Notes under the pieces: generated by a model
Databases searched by the model: none
The model's input: only the letters and a program-made list of their open reading frames with translations
Told to the model about the DNA's origin: nothing
In this document: one piece after another, positions 15,822 through 26,281 of the stretch
How the letters are laid out: each line of letters starts with the position of its first letter
Numbering within the stretch: the first letter of the stretch is position 1
NCBI RefSeq assembly: GCF_000519085.1
Contig: NZ_KI912577.1
Coordinates: 2,609,331-2,673,330 of the forward strand
Direction of reading: 5' to 3'
Source: Methylobacterium sp. 10
GTDB taxonomy: Bacteria > Pseudomonadota > Alphaproteobacteria > Rhizobiales > Beijerinckiaceae
DNA length: 64,000 nucleotides
Made by a program: the position numbers and the translations under genes

Positions 15822-16265
15822 TCATTCCGTCGGGTAGGTGATGAATTCCATCAACGACCCGTCCGGATCGCGAAAGTAAACACTGATCCCCGTGCCGGCG
15901 GCCCCGTTACGTTCCACGGGGCCAAGCTCGATCGGAACGCCCCGCTCCGCCAGATGAGCCATCGCGTCGTCGATCGACCCCGACCAGCGAAAGCACAGAT
16001 CGCTGCCGCCGGGCATCACCGGCCGTTCGGCCAGGGGCGTCGGCGACAGGCCCGGGCCATGGACGTTCAATTGCACGCCGCCGAACCGGTACGCGACCCC
16101 TTCTCCACGGGGGATCACCTCGGCCCCCAGCACATCGCGATAGAACGCGGTGGACCGCTCCCAATCCGAGACATGGATCACGCAATGATCGAGATGAATC
16201 GCTGGGCCGAGCTCGGCGAGGGGCTCCTCGATCTCCGCGACCGTGAGTGTCTCAGTGTCGGCCAT
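15822..16265 (-). CDS. VOC-family (glyoxalase/dioxygenase-like) protein
   Basis: A 147-aa protein of the vicinal-oxygen-chelate fold. It has paired beta-alpha-beta modules: LDHCVIHVSDWERSTAFYRDVLGAEVI, FGGVQLNVHG, DLCFRWSGSIDDAMAHLAERGVPIELGP and GISVYFRDPDGSLMEFITYP. The histidine in LDHCVIH and the final glutamate in LMEF fit metal ligands. The start MADTETLT was chosen over an upstream extension rich in arginine and glycine. Members include glyoxalases, extradiol dioxygenases and antibiotic-resistance proteins; the reaction cannot be told here. Confidence 0.85.
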   Translation of the reverse strand: MADTETLTVAEIEEPLAELGPAIHLDHCVIHVSDWERSTAFYRDVLGAEVIPRGEGVAYRFGGVQLNVHGPGLSPTPLAERPVMPGGSDLCFRWSGSIDDAMAHLAERGVPIELGPVERNGAAGTGISVYFRDPDGSLMEFITYPTE

Positions 16266-16373
16266 TGGCCCTGCGCCTTGTTTTCCGGCGGCCCGGCCGC
16301 GTCGAGGGCGAGCATGCCCCGTGCGGATCAGCGGGGCAACGCAGAACACGCGGACGCGCAGGCGCCATAAACC

Positions 16374-16395
16374 TGAGATTAATTGTTAAATCTCA
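16374..16395. promoter_or_regulatory. Operator-like palindrome between divergent genes
   Basis: Inverted repeat TGAGATT-N8-AATCTCA in an AT-rich island between the VOC and amidase genes. It could be a regulator site for either gene. The regulator is unknown. Confidence 0.4.
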
Positions 16396-16472
16396 AGTTG
16401 CATTACCCCTCGGCTTTTCCACATGATCGTCCTGCCGCGAATCGCTCGCGGCTCAAGACGGGGGCGGGGATC

Positions 16473-17309
16473 ATGGCGTTCGCGATCAGTGCCAATCAGT
16501 TGCGCCGCGATGGCAAACCGGTCCCCTCCATACCCTCGCCCTATACCGGCGGAGCACTTCCGTCGCCGACGCGATTTTTGGTGATGCATTTCACCTATGG
16601 AGCCAGTGCGAGATCCAGCGCCGAGTGGTTCCGGAGCAAGAACAACCCAGGGTCGTCGGCACATCTCGTCATCGACCGCGATGGATCGGTCATCCAATGC
16701 GTGCGGTTCGACAAGGTGGCGTGGCATGCGGGCAAGTCGACATGGCGCGGCATATCCGGCCTCAACCAACAGTCCATCGGCATCGAGCTCGCCAATTGGG
16801 GGTACCTCAATCCGGCCGGGGCCGAATGGAAGAGCCATACCGGCGTCACCATCGCCCATCCGCACATGGCCGCCCACAGGAACGGCAATCCCAACGGCGT
16901 GAAGGGGCCGATCGGATGGGAGCCCTATCCCCCGGTTCAGTTCCAGGCCGCCGTCGAGATCGCGAGGCTCCTCGCGGAGAGCTATGACGTCGAGGAGGTC
17001 ATCGGCCATGACGACATCAGTCCTGACCGGAAATGGGACCCCGGCCCCGCCTTCGACATGGCGCATTTCCGCAGCCTCGTCTTCGGTGGCCGGGCCGATG
17101 ACGGCGGCATCAGCCTCCGGGTCGATGTCGCCGAGGGCCTCAACCTGAGGACGGGGCCCGGAACGACGTTTCCCGTGGTCCGGCTGCTTCCCGCCGGGAC
17201 GCTGGTGGAGCCGATCGAGCGCGATGGCAGATGGCTCAGCGTCAGCGTGCTGAATGCGCAAGGTCAGCCGAGCCAGACTGGCTGGGTCCACGACCACTAC
17301 CTCTCGTAA
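16473..17309 (+). CDS. N-acetylmuramoyl-L-alanine amidase with SH3 domain
   Basis: A 278-aa peptidoglycan amidase of the Amidase_2 (AmpD/AmiD) fold. Zinc-site and catalytic stretches are FLVMHFTYGASA, SSAHLVIDRDGSVIQCV, AWHAGKS, SIGIELANWG, and EEVIGHDDISPDRKWDPGPAFD. Residues about 215-275 form a bacterial SH3 domain (GLNLRTGPGTTFPVVRLLPAGTLVEPIERDGRWLSVSV), probably for cell-wall binding. No clear signal peptide is seen from the chosen start, so the location is uncertain. A longer reading back to 16383 also lacks a signal. It cleaves the lactyl-amide bond between MurNAc and the peptide. Confidence 0.88.
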   Translation: MAFAISANQLRRDGKPVPSIPSPYTGGALPSPTRFLVMHFTYGASARSSAEWFRSKNNPGSSAHLVIDRDGSVIQCVRFDKVAWHAGKSTWRGISGLNQQSIGIELANWGYLNPAGAEWKSHTGVTIAHPHMAAHRNGNPNGVKGPIGWEPYPPVQFQAAVEIARLLAESYDVEEVIGHDDISPDRKWDPGPAFDMAHFRSLVFGGRADDGGISLRVDVAEGLNLRTGPGTTFPVVRLLPAGTLVEPIERDGRWLSVSVLNAQGQPSQTGWVHDHYLS

Positions 17310-17428
17310 AGATGGCAAGACGGACATGTTCCCTCCTGCTGCGACGTGAAAGACACAACATCAGAGGCCACCGGACGGTAGTCATGAGGGCAATGATCCG
17401 CCCGACGACCACTTTCGTGGAGCCCTCG

Positions 17429-18070
17429 ATGCATATTCGCCGCGTCCTTCTCAGCCTGCTCGTCATCGCTCCATTGGCCGCGTGCAATTCCCGTGGGCCC
17501 ATGACGGTCGCACAGGACGACGAGGCGGCGTGGTATACCGGTACGATGCCCGACAAGCCCTACGACGTGCCCCTGGTGGATACGTCTCGGCTCGACCCGA
17601 AGTACCGCCGTCAGGTCGTGCGCTACACGGGCGCGGAGAAGCCGGGCACCATCGTCGTCGACATCGACAACCGCCAGCTCGCCCTGGTGCAGGAGGACGG
17701 CACAGCCCGTCAGTACGGCATCGGCGTCGGCAAGCTCGGCTTTTCCTGGAAGGGCGAGGCCAAGGTCGGCCGCAAGGGCGTGTGGCCGGACTGGAGCCCC
17801 ACCACAACGATGGTCTCCCTCAACCCCGACCTGCCGCGGACCCGCAAGGGCGGTGTCGACAACCCGCTGGGGGCCCGCGCGCTCTACCTTTACCAGAACA
17901 ACCGGGACATCCTGTTCCGCATCCACGGTACCAATGAGCCGTGGAGCATCGGCGAGCAGATGTCGTCCGGCTGCGTCCGCATGCTGAACGAAGACATCGT
18001 CGACCTGTTCGAGCGCGTTCCCGTCGGCACGCGGGTGCTGGTCAGGCGCAACGGCAAGTATCGGGTCTGA
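17429..18070 (+). CDS. L,D-transpeptidase (YkuD family) lipoprotein
   Basis: A 213-aa lipoprotein. The signal MHIRRVLLSLLVIAPLAAC ends with a lipobox cysteine. A YkuD catalytic domain covers residues about 75-210 (GTIVVDIDNRQLALVQEDGTARQYGIGVG). The active-site signature HGTNEPWSIGEQMSSGCVRM has the nucleophilic cysteine. Such enzymes form 3-3 crosslinks in peptidoglycan or attach proteins to it in the periplasm. The start was placed at the ATG directly before the lipoprotein signal, with GGAG upstream. The last 18 bp, including the stop, are duplicated downstream. Confidence 0.92.
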   Translation: MHIRRVLLSLLVIAPLAACNSRGPMTVAQDDEAAWYTGTMPDKPYDVPLVDTSRLDPKYRRQVVRYTGAEKPGTIVVDIDNRQLALVQEDGTARQYGIGVGKLGFSWKGEAKVGRKGVWPDWSPTTTMVSLNPDLPRTRKGGVDNPLGARALYLYQNNRDILFRIHGTNEPWSIGEQMSSGCVRMLNEDIVDLFERVPVGTRVLVRRNGKYRV

Positions 18071-18088
18071 GGCAAGTATCAGGTCTAA
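18053..18088. repeat. Tandem 18-bp duplication across a stop codon
   Basis: Two head-to-tail copies of an 18-bp unit, 18053-18070 and 18071-18088. They encode Gly-Lys-Tyr-Arg-Val-stop and Gly-Lys-Tyr-Gln-Val-stop. They differ at two bases (CGG/CAG and TGA/TAA). The second copy would encode the same tail if the first stop were read through. Confidence 0.8.
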
Positions 18089-18431
18089 GGAAGGGCCGGG
18101 ACAGCGGCATCCGTGGGTTAGGGCCTCGCTGACATCGCCCCTCGATCCTCGGGCGAGGTCTGCCGGGAGCGACGATGGCTCACGCTCCGGTGGAACCGTC
18201 CGGTTCCCTCCGGTCGAGGTGATCCGCGCCGCCCGGAGCCGAGGTTCGTCAAGGCTCGCAGTCTCGGACCCGATCTTCGCGTGGTGCATTTTTGCCACAT
18301 TGGGGTATGACAAACCCGGGCCGTCGTTACATGCAACGTGCCCCGAACGGCCGTTCATCTTGCGTTGCAGCATGCAATGGTCCAACGCGGCATCTAGGGG
18401 TATGATATCCCGACGTGGTGCAAGCGGATCA
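18071..18431. other. Intergenic region upstream of pyruvate phosphate dikinase
   Basis: 361 bp without a credible gene. It holds the duplication above, an inverted repeat TGCAACG (18332-18338)/CGTTGCA (18363-18369), and two copies of GGGTATGA near 18303 and 18397. The latter could be promoter or operator elements of ppdK. None matches a consensus well enough to name. Confidence 0.4.
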
Positions 18432-21116
<2,685 letters not shown>

Positions 21117-21148
21117 GTGCCGGATTATTCAGTCAGTCAGACGGGACA

Positions 21149-21175
21149 GGGCGGCCGGTGGCCGCCCTTTTTTTT
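21149..21175 (+). terminator. Intrinsic terminator of ppdK
   Basis: An 8-bp stem GGGCGGCC/GGCCGCCC with a 3-nt loop and a run of eight T, 33 bp after the stop codon. Confidence 0.93.
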
Positions 21176-21360
21176 GGATTGTCCCTGGGCGCGTTTGTCC
21201 ACTGTGCTTCGGCATGAGACGCGTCGAAATTTCGTTGAACAAATCTCCGAATACCACGTGAACCGATGTCGCTTCGGCACGTTGAGTGCTAGTGCCAGTC
21301 CAAAGCGCGACGACGCTCCCGGCTGGGTGGGATGGCATTGAACGCGCGGGAACGCCGACC

Positions 21361-21618
21361 ATGAGCGACTCGAGCCAACCTCCTGTTTTTCTCTCCGAAA
21401 CCTCGCATGCCGTGCCCGTGCCACGGGTCGTCCAGCAGGCCTATTTCTGGGTCGTCTCGGCGCTCGGCGGTCTCGCGACCATCGCTCTCCTCGTCTTCGC
21501 GGTCGCGACGCAGAGCAATGCCGATGCGGAGCGCATCGCCGAGACCACGGGACGCTCCAGCATCAATGCTCTCGTGGGCGCCCTCGCGGTGACACACGGT
21601 CGGCCCGGAAACCTTTGA
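21361..21618 (+). CDS. Small single-helix membrane protein
   Basis: An 85-aa protein with a polar N-terminus, one hydrophobic helix at residues about 28-50 (AYFWVVSALGGLATIALLVFAVAT) and a short polar tail. The start MSDSSQPP was preferred over an upstream reading. No family is recognised. It stands between the ppdK terminator and the SleB-type hydrolase gene. Confidence 0.55.
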   Translation: MSDSSQPPVFLSETSHAVPVPRVVQQAYFWVVSALGGLATIALLVFAVATQSNADAERIAETTGRSSINALVGALAVTHGRPGNL

Positions 21619-21793
21619 TCGCTCCAGTACCTCAAGACGACTTCGTGGGGACCGATCGATGTCTTCGCGAGACGAGATCACTCGCATCGTCTTAAGACAC
21701 TCGCAACCATAACGCCCGATAGTTTGGATCATACCTTCTGGTCACCCATGCGCGTGACCGGCGAGGCCAGGTCCCTAACCGGGTTGTACGGTC

Positions 21794-22819
21794 GTGAGTA
21801 CGAAACGCGTTCGCCGCCCCTGCCAACGGCCCTGGTTTCGCGCCTCCATGGTGCCGTGGACCCTTGCCCTCGGCTTCGTTGTCTCTTTCACGGCAAGTGC
21901 CGGAACCGACCCTTCCGCGTCCGGCCTGACGGGGCAGGGCGGAGCGAGGATCGCCTTGCGCCTTCCCCACGATACGCCGGGGGTTCGTCGCCGCGTCGAT
22001 GCGAAGGCGACGGAGCGGCTTTATCCGAACCATGAGGCAGGCGTCGGCAAGGACGTGACGGTGCCCGTCGTCAGGGTCGGCCTGTCGGGTGCCGAGATCG
22101 GCATGCTGGTCCCCGGCTCCGCGATCTGGTCGCCCGACCTGGAACCGGCTTCGGGTTTCACGCCTCCGCACGAGGTGTCCGGCGAGGAAGAGACCGACGA
22201 GCCGTCAGACGGCGCCACACCGGCCATTCCGCGCGCCATCGCCCTGTCGTCGACGACACCGGCCCCGGCGGATGCCACCCCAATCGAAGTCGCGGCGGCG
22301 AGCCTGATGATCCCCGGCTTCTCGCCGCGAAAGGATCTCGGCGCCGGCATCGCCGAGATCGTCCCCGAAGACGCCCGGCACCGCTATGCCGACCTCATCG
22401 TCCCAGATTCCATCGACCGCGAGCAGCGCTGCCTCGCCGAAGCGGTGTACTTCGAAGCCCGGAGCGAGCCCGAGGACGGCCAAGCGGCCGTCGCCCAGGT
22501 CGTGCTGAACCGGGTGAAAAGCGGTCTCTACCCGTCGAACGTCTGCGGCGTCGTCTACCAGAACCGCCACCGCTACATGGGCTGCCAGTTCTCCTTCGCC
22601 TGCGAGGGCAAGTCCCTGCGCATTACCGACGGCCCCTCCTGGCAGAGCGCCACCCGCATCGCCAGCGCGGTGATCGAAGGCCGCACCTATCTCAGCGAGG
22701 TCGGAGGCGCCACGCATTACCACGCCGATTACGTGAAGCCGGGCTGGTCCCGGCGCCTGAAGAAGATGGACGTGATCGGCCGTCACATCTTCTATCAGCT
22801 GAAGCGCGGCCAGACCTGA
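21794..22819 (+). CDS. SleB-type cell wall hydrolase
   Basis: A 341-aa exported protein. A hydrophobic N-terminal signal (MVPWTLALGFVVSFTASA) is followed by a long low-complexity region. The hydrolase_2/SleB domain is at residues about 210-335: RCLAEAVYFEARSEPEDGQAAVAQVVLNRVKSGLYPSNVCGVVYQN, CQFSFACEGKS, and GGATHYHADYVKPGWSRRLKK. In alphaproteobacteria this domain remodels peptidoglycan rather than serving spore germination. The GTG at 21794 is the frame start given. An ATG at 21848 directly before the signal is an equally good start. Confidence 0.88.
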   Translation: MSTKRVRRPCQRPWFRASMVPWTLALGFVVSFTASAGTDPSASGLTGQGGARIALRLPHDTPGVRRRVDAKATERLYPNHEAGVGKDVTVPVVRVGLSGAEIGMLVPGSAIWSPDLEPASGFTPPHEVSGEEETDEPSDGATPAIPRAIALSSTTPAPADATPIEVAAASLMIPGFSPRKDLGAGIAEIVPEDARHRYADLIVPDSIDREQRCLAEAVYFEARSEPEDGQAAVAQVVLNRVKSGLYPSNVCGVVYQNRHRYMGCQFSFACEGKSLRITDGPSWQSATRIASAVIEGRTYLSEVGGATHYHADYVKPGWSRRLKKMDVIGRHIFYQLKRGQT

Positions 22820-22886
22820 AGCCGGTTTAACGCCCCCTGAATCAACATCGCTCGCTTTACTTAAGCAGAGTGAAAATTGCGTAGTC

Positions 22887-22901
22887 TTAAGCCAGGGTTA
22901 A
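22887..22901. promoter_or_regulatory. Possible CtrA-binding site
   Basis: TTAA-N7-TTAA, the full CtrA recognition pattern, in an AT-rich stretch about 125 bp before the exported repeat protein gene. By chance such sites are rare in this GC-rich DNA, but one site alone is weak evidence. Confidence 0.4.
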
Positions 22902-23026
22902 TTTTACCCTGATCTGCGATAGAGCTTGCTCCGAGCGCAACTTGACCGCCTCTAATGCGTCGAAGGGTGCACGCCAACGTCAGGCGCGCGCCGATCACAC
23001 CGCATTTCAGTGTCGAGGATTCGAGC

Positions 23027-23653
23027 ATGACCGCGCCGGTCGCCCATTTCACGCGTTCTACCTTCGCCGTTGCCGGCGCCCTGCTCGGTGCTTCGATCCT
23101 TGCGACATCGGCTCAGGCCGGAGGATGCGGGGGAGCCGAATGCTATCGGCATGTGACGACCCCTCCCGTCTACGACACCGTGTCCGAGCGCGTACTCGTC
23201 CGCCCCGCCCGCACCGTCTACCGCTCGATTCCTCCGGTCTACGAGACCGTCTCCGAACAGGTCCAGGTGTCGCCCGGCGGCCGCGTCTGGCAGACCCGGC
23301 GTGACGCCTACGGCGAGATGATCGGCTGCTGGGTCGACATCCCGCCGCGCTTCGCCGTGCGCCATCGTCGGATCCTGGCCCAGCCCGGCCAGACCATCCC
23401 CGAAACGATTCCCGCCGAATACGCCAGCATCCAGCGCTCCGTCCTGGTCTCGCGCGGCCGCTCCGGCTGGGTGCCGGCTCACGGCGGCGCTGGTTATGGC
23501 GGCGTTGGTTATGGCGGCGTTGGTTATGGCGGCTCCCACCGCGCTCCGCTCATCGGCTCGATCCCCGACGCCTTCGGCATCACTGGCGCCAGTTCGGCCG
23601 ATATCGGAGTCGGCCTCGGCTTCTCCACCGGCAGCATCTACGACGGCTATTGA
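23027..23653 (+). CDS. Exported protein with Gly-Tyr repeats
   Basis: A 208-aa protein. The signal peptide ends ...GASILATSAQAGG. The body is rich in Val/Tyr/Pro and contains two similar segments, PPVYDTVSERVLVRPA and PPVYETVSEQVQVSPG. A GYGGVGYGGVGYGG tract follows, encoded by a 15-bp tandem repeat (about 23494-23533). An upstream reading from 22955 is rejected because it precedes the signal. The pattern suggests a periplasmic or outer-surface structural protein. I do not recognise the family. Confidence 0.75.
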   Translation: MTAPVAHFTRSTFAVAGALLGASILATSAQAGGCGGAECYRHVTTPPVYDTVSERVLVRPARTVYRSIPPVYETVSEQVQVSPGGRVWQTRRDAYGEMIGCWVDIPPRFAVRHRRILAQPGQTIPETIPAEYASIQRSVLVSRGRSGWVPAHGGAGYGGVGYGGVGYGGSHRAPLIGSIPDAFGITGASSADIGVGLGFSTGSIYDGY

Positions 23654-23765
23654 TCGACCGCGAGGCGATGCCTTCCCGGCCCCGGGCGCATCCGCGCTCG
23701 GGGCCGGCTTGATTCGTGCCCACACCGCCACAGGTCATCACCGAGGCGTGAGGAGACCGACGGAC

Positions 23766-24752
23766 ATGGCGACGTTCAAGGCATGGGTGATCGAGAAGGG
23801 CGAAGCGGGGCAGAGTCTCCGCTTCACCGATTTCGACGAAACGAACCTGATGGAGGGCGACGTCACCGTCCGGGTCACGCACTCGACCCTCAACTACAAG
23901 GACGGATTGGCGATGACCGGGCGCTCGCCCGTGGTGCGCCGCTTCCCCATGATCCCCGGCATCGATTTCTCCGGTATCGTCGAAAGCTCGGACCATCCTG
24001 ACTACAAGCCCGGCGATGCGGTGGTGCTCACGGGCTGGGGCGTGGGTGAGAGCCATCTCGGCGCCTATGCCGAGCGAGCGCGGGTGAAAGGCGATTGGCT
24101 CGTGCCGCTGCCGGAGGGATTGAAACCCGAAGAGGCGATGGCGGTCGGCACCGCCGGCTACACCGCCATGCTCTGTCTCATGGCCCTCGATGCCCATGGC
24201 CTGAAACCCTCCGATGGAGCCGCCATCGTTACAGGCGCCTCCGGCGGGGTCGGATCGGTGGCGGTGGCGCTTCTCGCAAAGGCCGGCTGGCACGTCATCG
24301 CCGTCACCGGCCGCGCCGGCGAAGCCGATTACCTCACATCCCTCGGCGCATCCGAGATCCTGGACCGGGCCGAACTCTCCCATCCCGGCAAGCCCCTGGC
24401 GAAAGAGCGCTGGGCGGCCGGGATCGATGCCGTAGGCTCGACGACCCTCGCCAATCTCCTTGCCGCCACGAAGGCCGACGGAGCCATCGCGGCCTGCGGA
24501 CTGGCGGGCGGCATGGACCTGCCGACGTCGGTGGCGCCCTTCATCCTGCGCGGCGTCACTCTGTTCGGCATCAACAGCGTCACCACCCCCCTGGACAAGC
24601 GCAGGCAAGCCTGGGCGAGGATCGCGAGAGACCTCGATCGGGATATCCTCGCCAGAATGACGAGCACCGTGCCTCTCGCGCAAGTCGGGGCGCTCGCGGA
24701 AGACATCCTCGCGGGACGGACCCGGGGGCGCACCGTCGTCACCGTCGGATGA
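23766..24752 (+). CDS. acuI: AcuI/YhdH-type NADPH-dependent acryloyl-CoA reductase
   Basis: A 328-aa medium-chain dehydrogenase/reductase without structural zinc. The family start MATFKAWVIEKGE, the STLNYKDGLAMTG segment, the GIDFSGIVE region and the nucleotide motif VTGASGGVGSVAVALLAKAG all match the YhdH/AcuI group. This group reduces acryloyl-CoA to propionyl-CoA. The nearby acyl-CoA genes are not in the same operon. Other 2-enoyl substrates are possible. The gene is followed 42 bp later by the Gre-type gene. Confidence 0.85.
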   Translation: MATFKAWVIEKGEAGQSLRFTDFDETNLMEGDVTVRVTHSTLNYKDGLAMTGRSPVVRRFPMIPGIDFSGIVESSDHPDYKPGDAVVLTGWGVGESHLGAYAERARVKGDWLVPLPEGLKPEEAMAVGTAGYTAMLCLMALDAHGLKPSDGAAIVTGASGGVGSVAVALLAKAGWHVIAVTGRAGEADYLTSLGASEILDRAELSHPGKPLAKERWAAGIDAVGSTTLANLLAATKADGAIAACGLAGGMDLPTSVAPFILRGVTLFGINSVTTPLDKRRQAWARIARDLDRDILARMTSTVPLAQVGALAEDILAGRTRGRTVVTVG

Positions 24753-24794
24753 GAGCAAGCGGAACCGTTTGGCCCCCGGAGCATTGCCGTTTCC

Positions 24795-25256
24795 ATGAGC
24801 AGTGCATTCGTCAAAGAGCGTGAAGGCGGCGAAGCCTTCGAGGATCTTCCCGATCGTCCGATCTCGCCCCACACCAATTTCGTCACCCCCCAGGGCCTTG
24901 CCCAGATGGAGGCCGAGGTGGCGCGGCTGCAATCGGAGTTCTCCGCGCTCACGCCGGGGGCCAAGGCCGACGAGGCCCGTGTCACCCGTGACCTCGCCTA
25001 CTGGACGGCCCGGCTCGGCTCCGCCGAACTGGTGGAGCCCATGAGCGGCGACACCGTGCATTTCGGTTCCACCGTCTCGATCGTCAAAGAGGACGAGACC
25101 AAGCAGACGTTCCGCATCGTCGGTGAGGATGAAGCCGACCCGGCGAAAGGGTCGATTTCCTACGTGTCGCCCATGGCCAAGGCGCTCACCGGCAAGAGCG
25201 TCGGGGACAGTGTCGAAGTGAACGGGCACGATGTCGAGATCGCGTCGATCGCCTGA
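24795..25256 (+). CDS. GreA/GreB-family elongation factor-like protein
   Basis: A 153-aa protein with the two-part Gre layout. The N-terminal coiled-coil starts at FVTPQGLAQMEAEVARLQSEF. A C-terminal FKBP-like domain follows: DTVHFGSTVSIVKEDETKQTFRIVGEDEADPAKGSISYVSPMAKALTGKSVGDSV. Gre factors help stalled RNA polymerase cut its transcript. The coil is shorter than in canonical GreA, and the acidic tip residues are not obvious, so it may be a Gre-like regulator of the Rnk type rather than a true cleavage factor. Confidence 0.82.
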   Translation: MSSAFVKEREGGEAFEDLPDRPISPHTNFVTPQGLAQMEAEVARLQSEFSALTPGAKADEARVTRDLAYWTARLGSAELVEPMSGDTVHFGSTVSIVKEDETKQTFRIVGEDEADPAKGSISYVSPMAKALTGKSVGDSVEVNGHDVEIASIA

Positions 25257-25490
25257 TCGACGCGCGGCCGGCTTTTATTCTTGCGACCTGATCGATCTCG
25301 CGCCGAGCGCGACGCCTGTCGGCGTTTATACGGCTTCGTCGCGCGAGGTCTCATTCCCCATGCGCCGCAACGTATCTGGGGAGGCGTAGGGCAGCTTTCC
25401 CGGACCGAGGCACTTCCAGGCGCCTTGCACGCTCCGATACGCTGCCCGGCATGACGTCCTGTTGCGGCATTCATGGATGGAGCGAAGACG

Positions 25491-26090
25491 ATGGCGAAGG
25501 TTCTGGTTCTCTACTACTCGTCCTGGGGACATGTGGAGCAGATGGCGCACGCCGTGGCGGAGGGAGCCCGTGAGGCCGGGGCCGAGGTCAGCGTGAAGCG
25601 CGTGCCGGAACTCGTCCCCGACGATGTCGCCAGGCAGTCCCACTATAAGCTCGACCAAGAGGCGCCCATCGCCACCGTGGACGAACTGGCCGATTACGAC
25701 GCGATCATCTTCGGTACGCCCACGCGCTACGGCAACATGGCTGCCCAGATGAAGCAGTTCATCGACCAGACCGGCGGTCTCTGGGCGGAGGGCAAGCTGA
25801 TCGGCAAAGTCGGTTCGGTCTTCACCTCCACCGCCTCCCAGCATGGCGGACAGGAGACGACGCTCACGAGCTTCCACACCGTGCTTTTCCATCACGGCAT
25901 GGTCGTCGTTGGTCTGCCCTACGCCTTCGCCGGACAGAACGGTGTCGAGCAGGTGAAGGGCGGTACACCCTATGGCGCCTCCACGATCGCCGATGGCGAC
26001 GGAAGCCGGCTGCCGGCCAGTATCGAACTCGATGGCGCCCGCTATCAGGGCAGGCACGTGGCCGGCATCGCCGCCAAGCTCGCCGGCTGA
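25491..26090 (+). CDS. wrbA: NAD(P)H:quinone oxidoreductase WrbA
   Basis: A 199-aa flavodoxin-fold protein. FMN phosphate-binding loop [12 protein letters not shown], then [27 protein letters not shown] and [17 protein letters not shown], are all diagnostic of WrbA. It reduces quinones with two electrons in the cytoplasm, limiting oxidative stress. The start MAKVLVLYY has a GGAG ribosome site at good spacing. No EcfG promoter was found directly upstream, although a stress small-RNA candidate lies just downstream on the other strand. Confidence 0.95.
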   Translation: MAKVLVLYYSSWGHVEQMAHAVAEGAREAGAEVSVKRVPELVPDDVARQSHYKLDQEAPIATVDELADYDAIIFGTPTRYGNMAAQMKQFIDQTGGLWAEGKLIGKVGSVFTSTASQHGGQETTLTSFHTVLFHHGMVVVGLPYAFAGQNGVEQVKGGTPYGASTIADGDGSRLPASIELDGARYQGRHVAGIAAKLAG

Positions 26091-26162
26091 ATCGGGCTCG
26101 CAACGTAGCGGGTCTCGCGCATCGCGCCGGGCCCCTTACTCTGCCTATGAAACGCGCCCAAG

Positions 26163-26191
26163 AAAAAAGGCTCGGATGATATCCGAGCCTT
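26163..26191 (-). terminator. Intrinsic terminator of the second small RNA
   Basis: An 11-bp stem AAGGCTCGGAT/ATCCGAGCCTT with a 3-nt loop. On the minus strand it is followed by a T-run (TTTTTTCT). The plus strand lacks one, so it does not serve wrbA. Confidence 0.88.
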
Positions 26192-26233
26192 GAAAGGAGG
26201 AAGGTCATCTGGGGGCTGAACCGACCTTCGTGT
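26163..26233 (-). ncRNA. Candidate EcfG-dependent small RNA with anti-Shine-Dalgarno motif
   Basis: A perfect EcfG promoter (26264-26240, minus strand) is followed about 70 nt later by a strong terminator, with no reading frame between. The predicted RNA forms a 7-bp hairpin GAAGGTC/GACCTTC (26229-26223 with 26206-26200) whose 16-nt loop holds CCCCC. A pyrimidine-rich stretch centred on TCCTCC (about 26203-26192) follows the hairpin and is complementary to a strong Shine-Dalgarno site. The terminator then follows. The design parallels the candidate near phyR. The transcript start is an estimate. Confidence 0.6.
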
Positions 26234-26239
26234 ATGACG

Positions 26240-26264
26240 AACGTGCTCAGGGCACACGAGTTCC
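26240..26264 (-). promoter_or_regulatory. EcfG-type promoter of the second small RNA
   Basis: On the minus strand, GGAAC (26264-26260), 16-bp spacer, CGTT (26243-26240). It matches the consensus fully and is 12 kb from the phyR island. Confidence 0.75.
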
Positions 26265-26281
26265 ACGAGTTCGAAAAAAAT

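Noticed and set aside
24770-24800. Possible EcfG promoter before the Gre-like gene
   Set aside because: GGAAC is present, but no CGTT lies 16 or 17 bp downstream.
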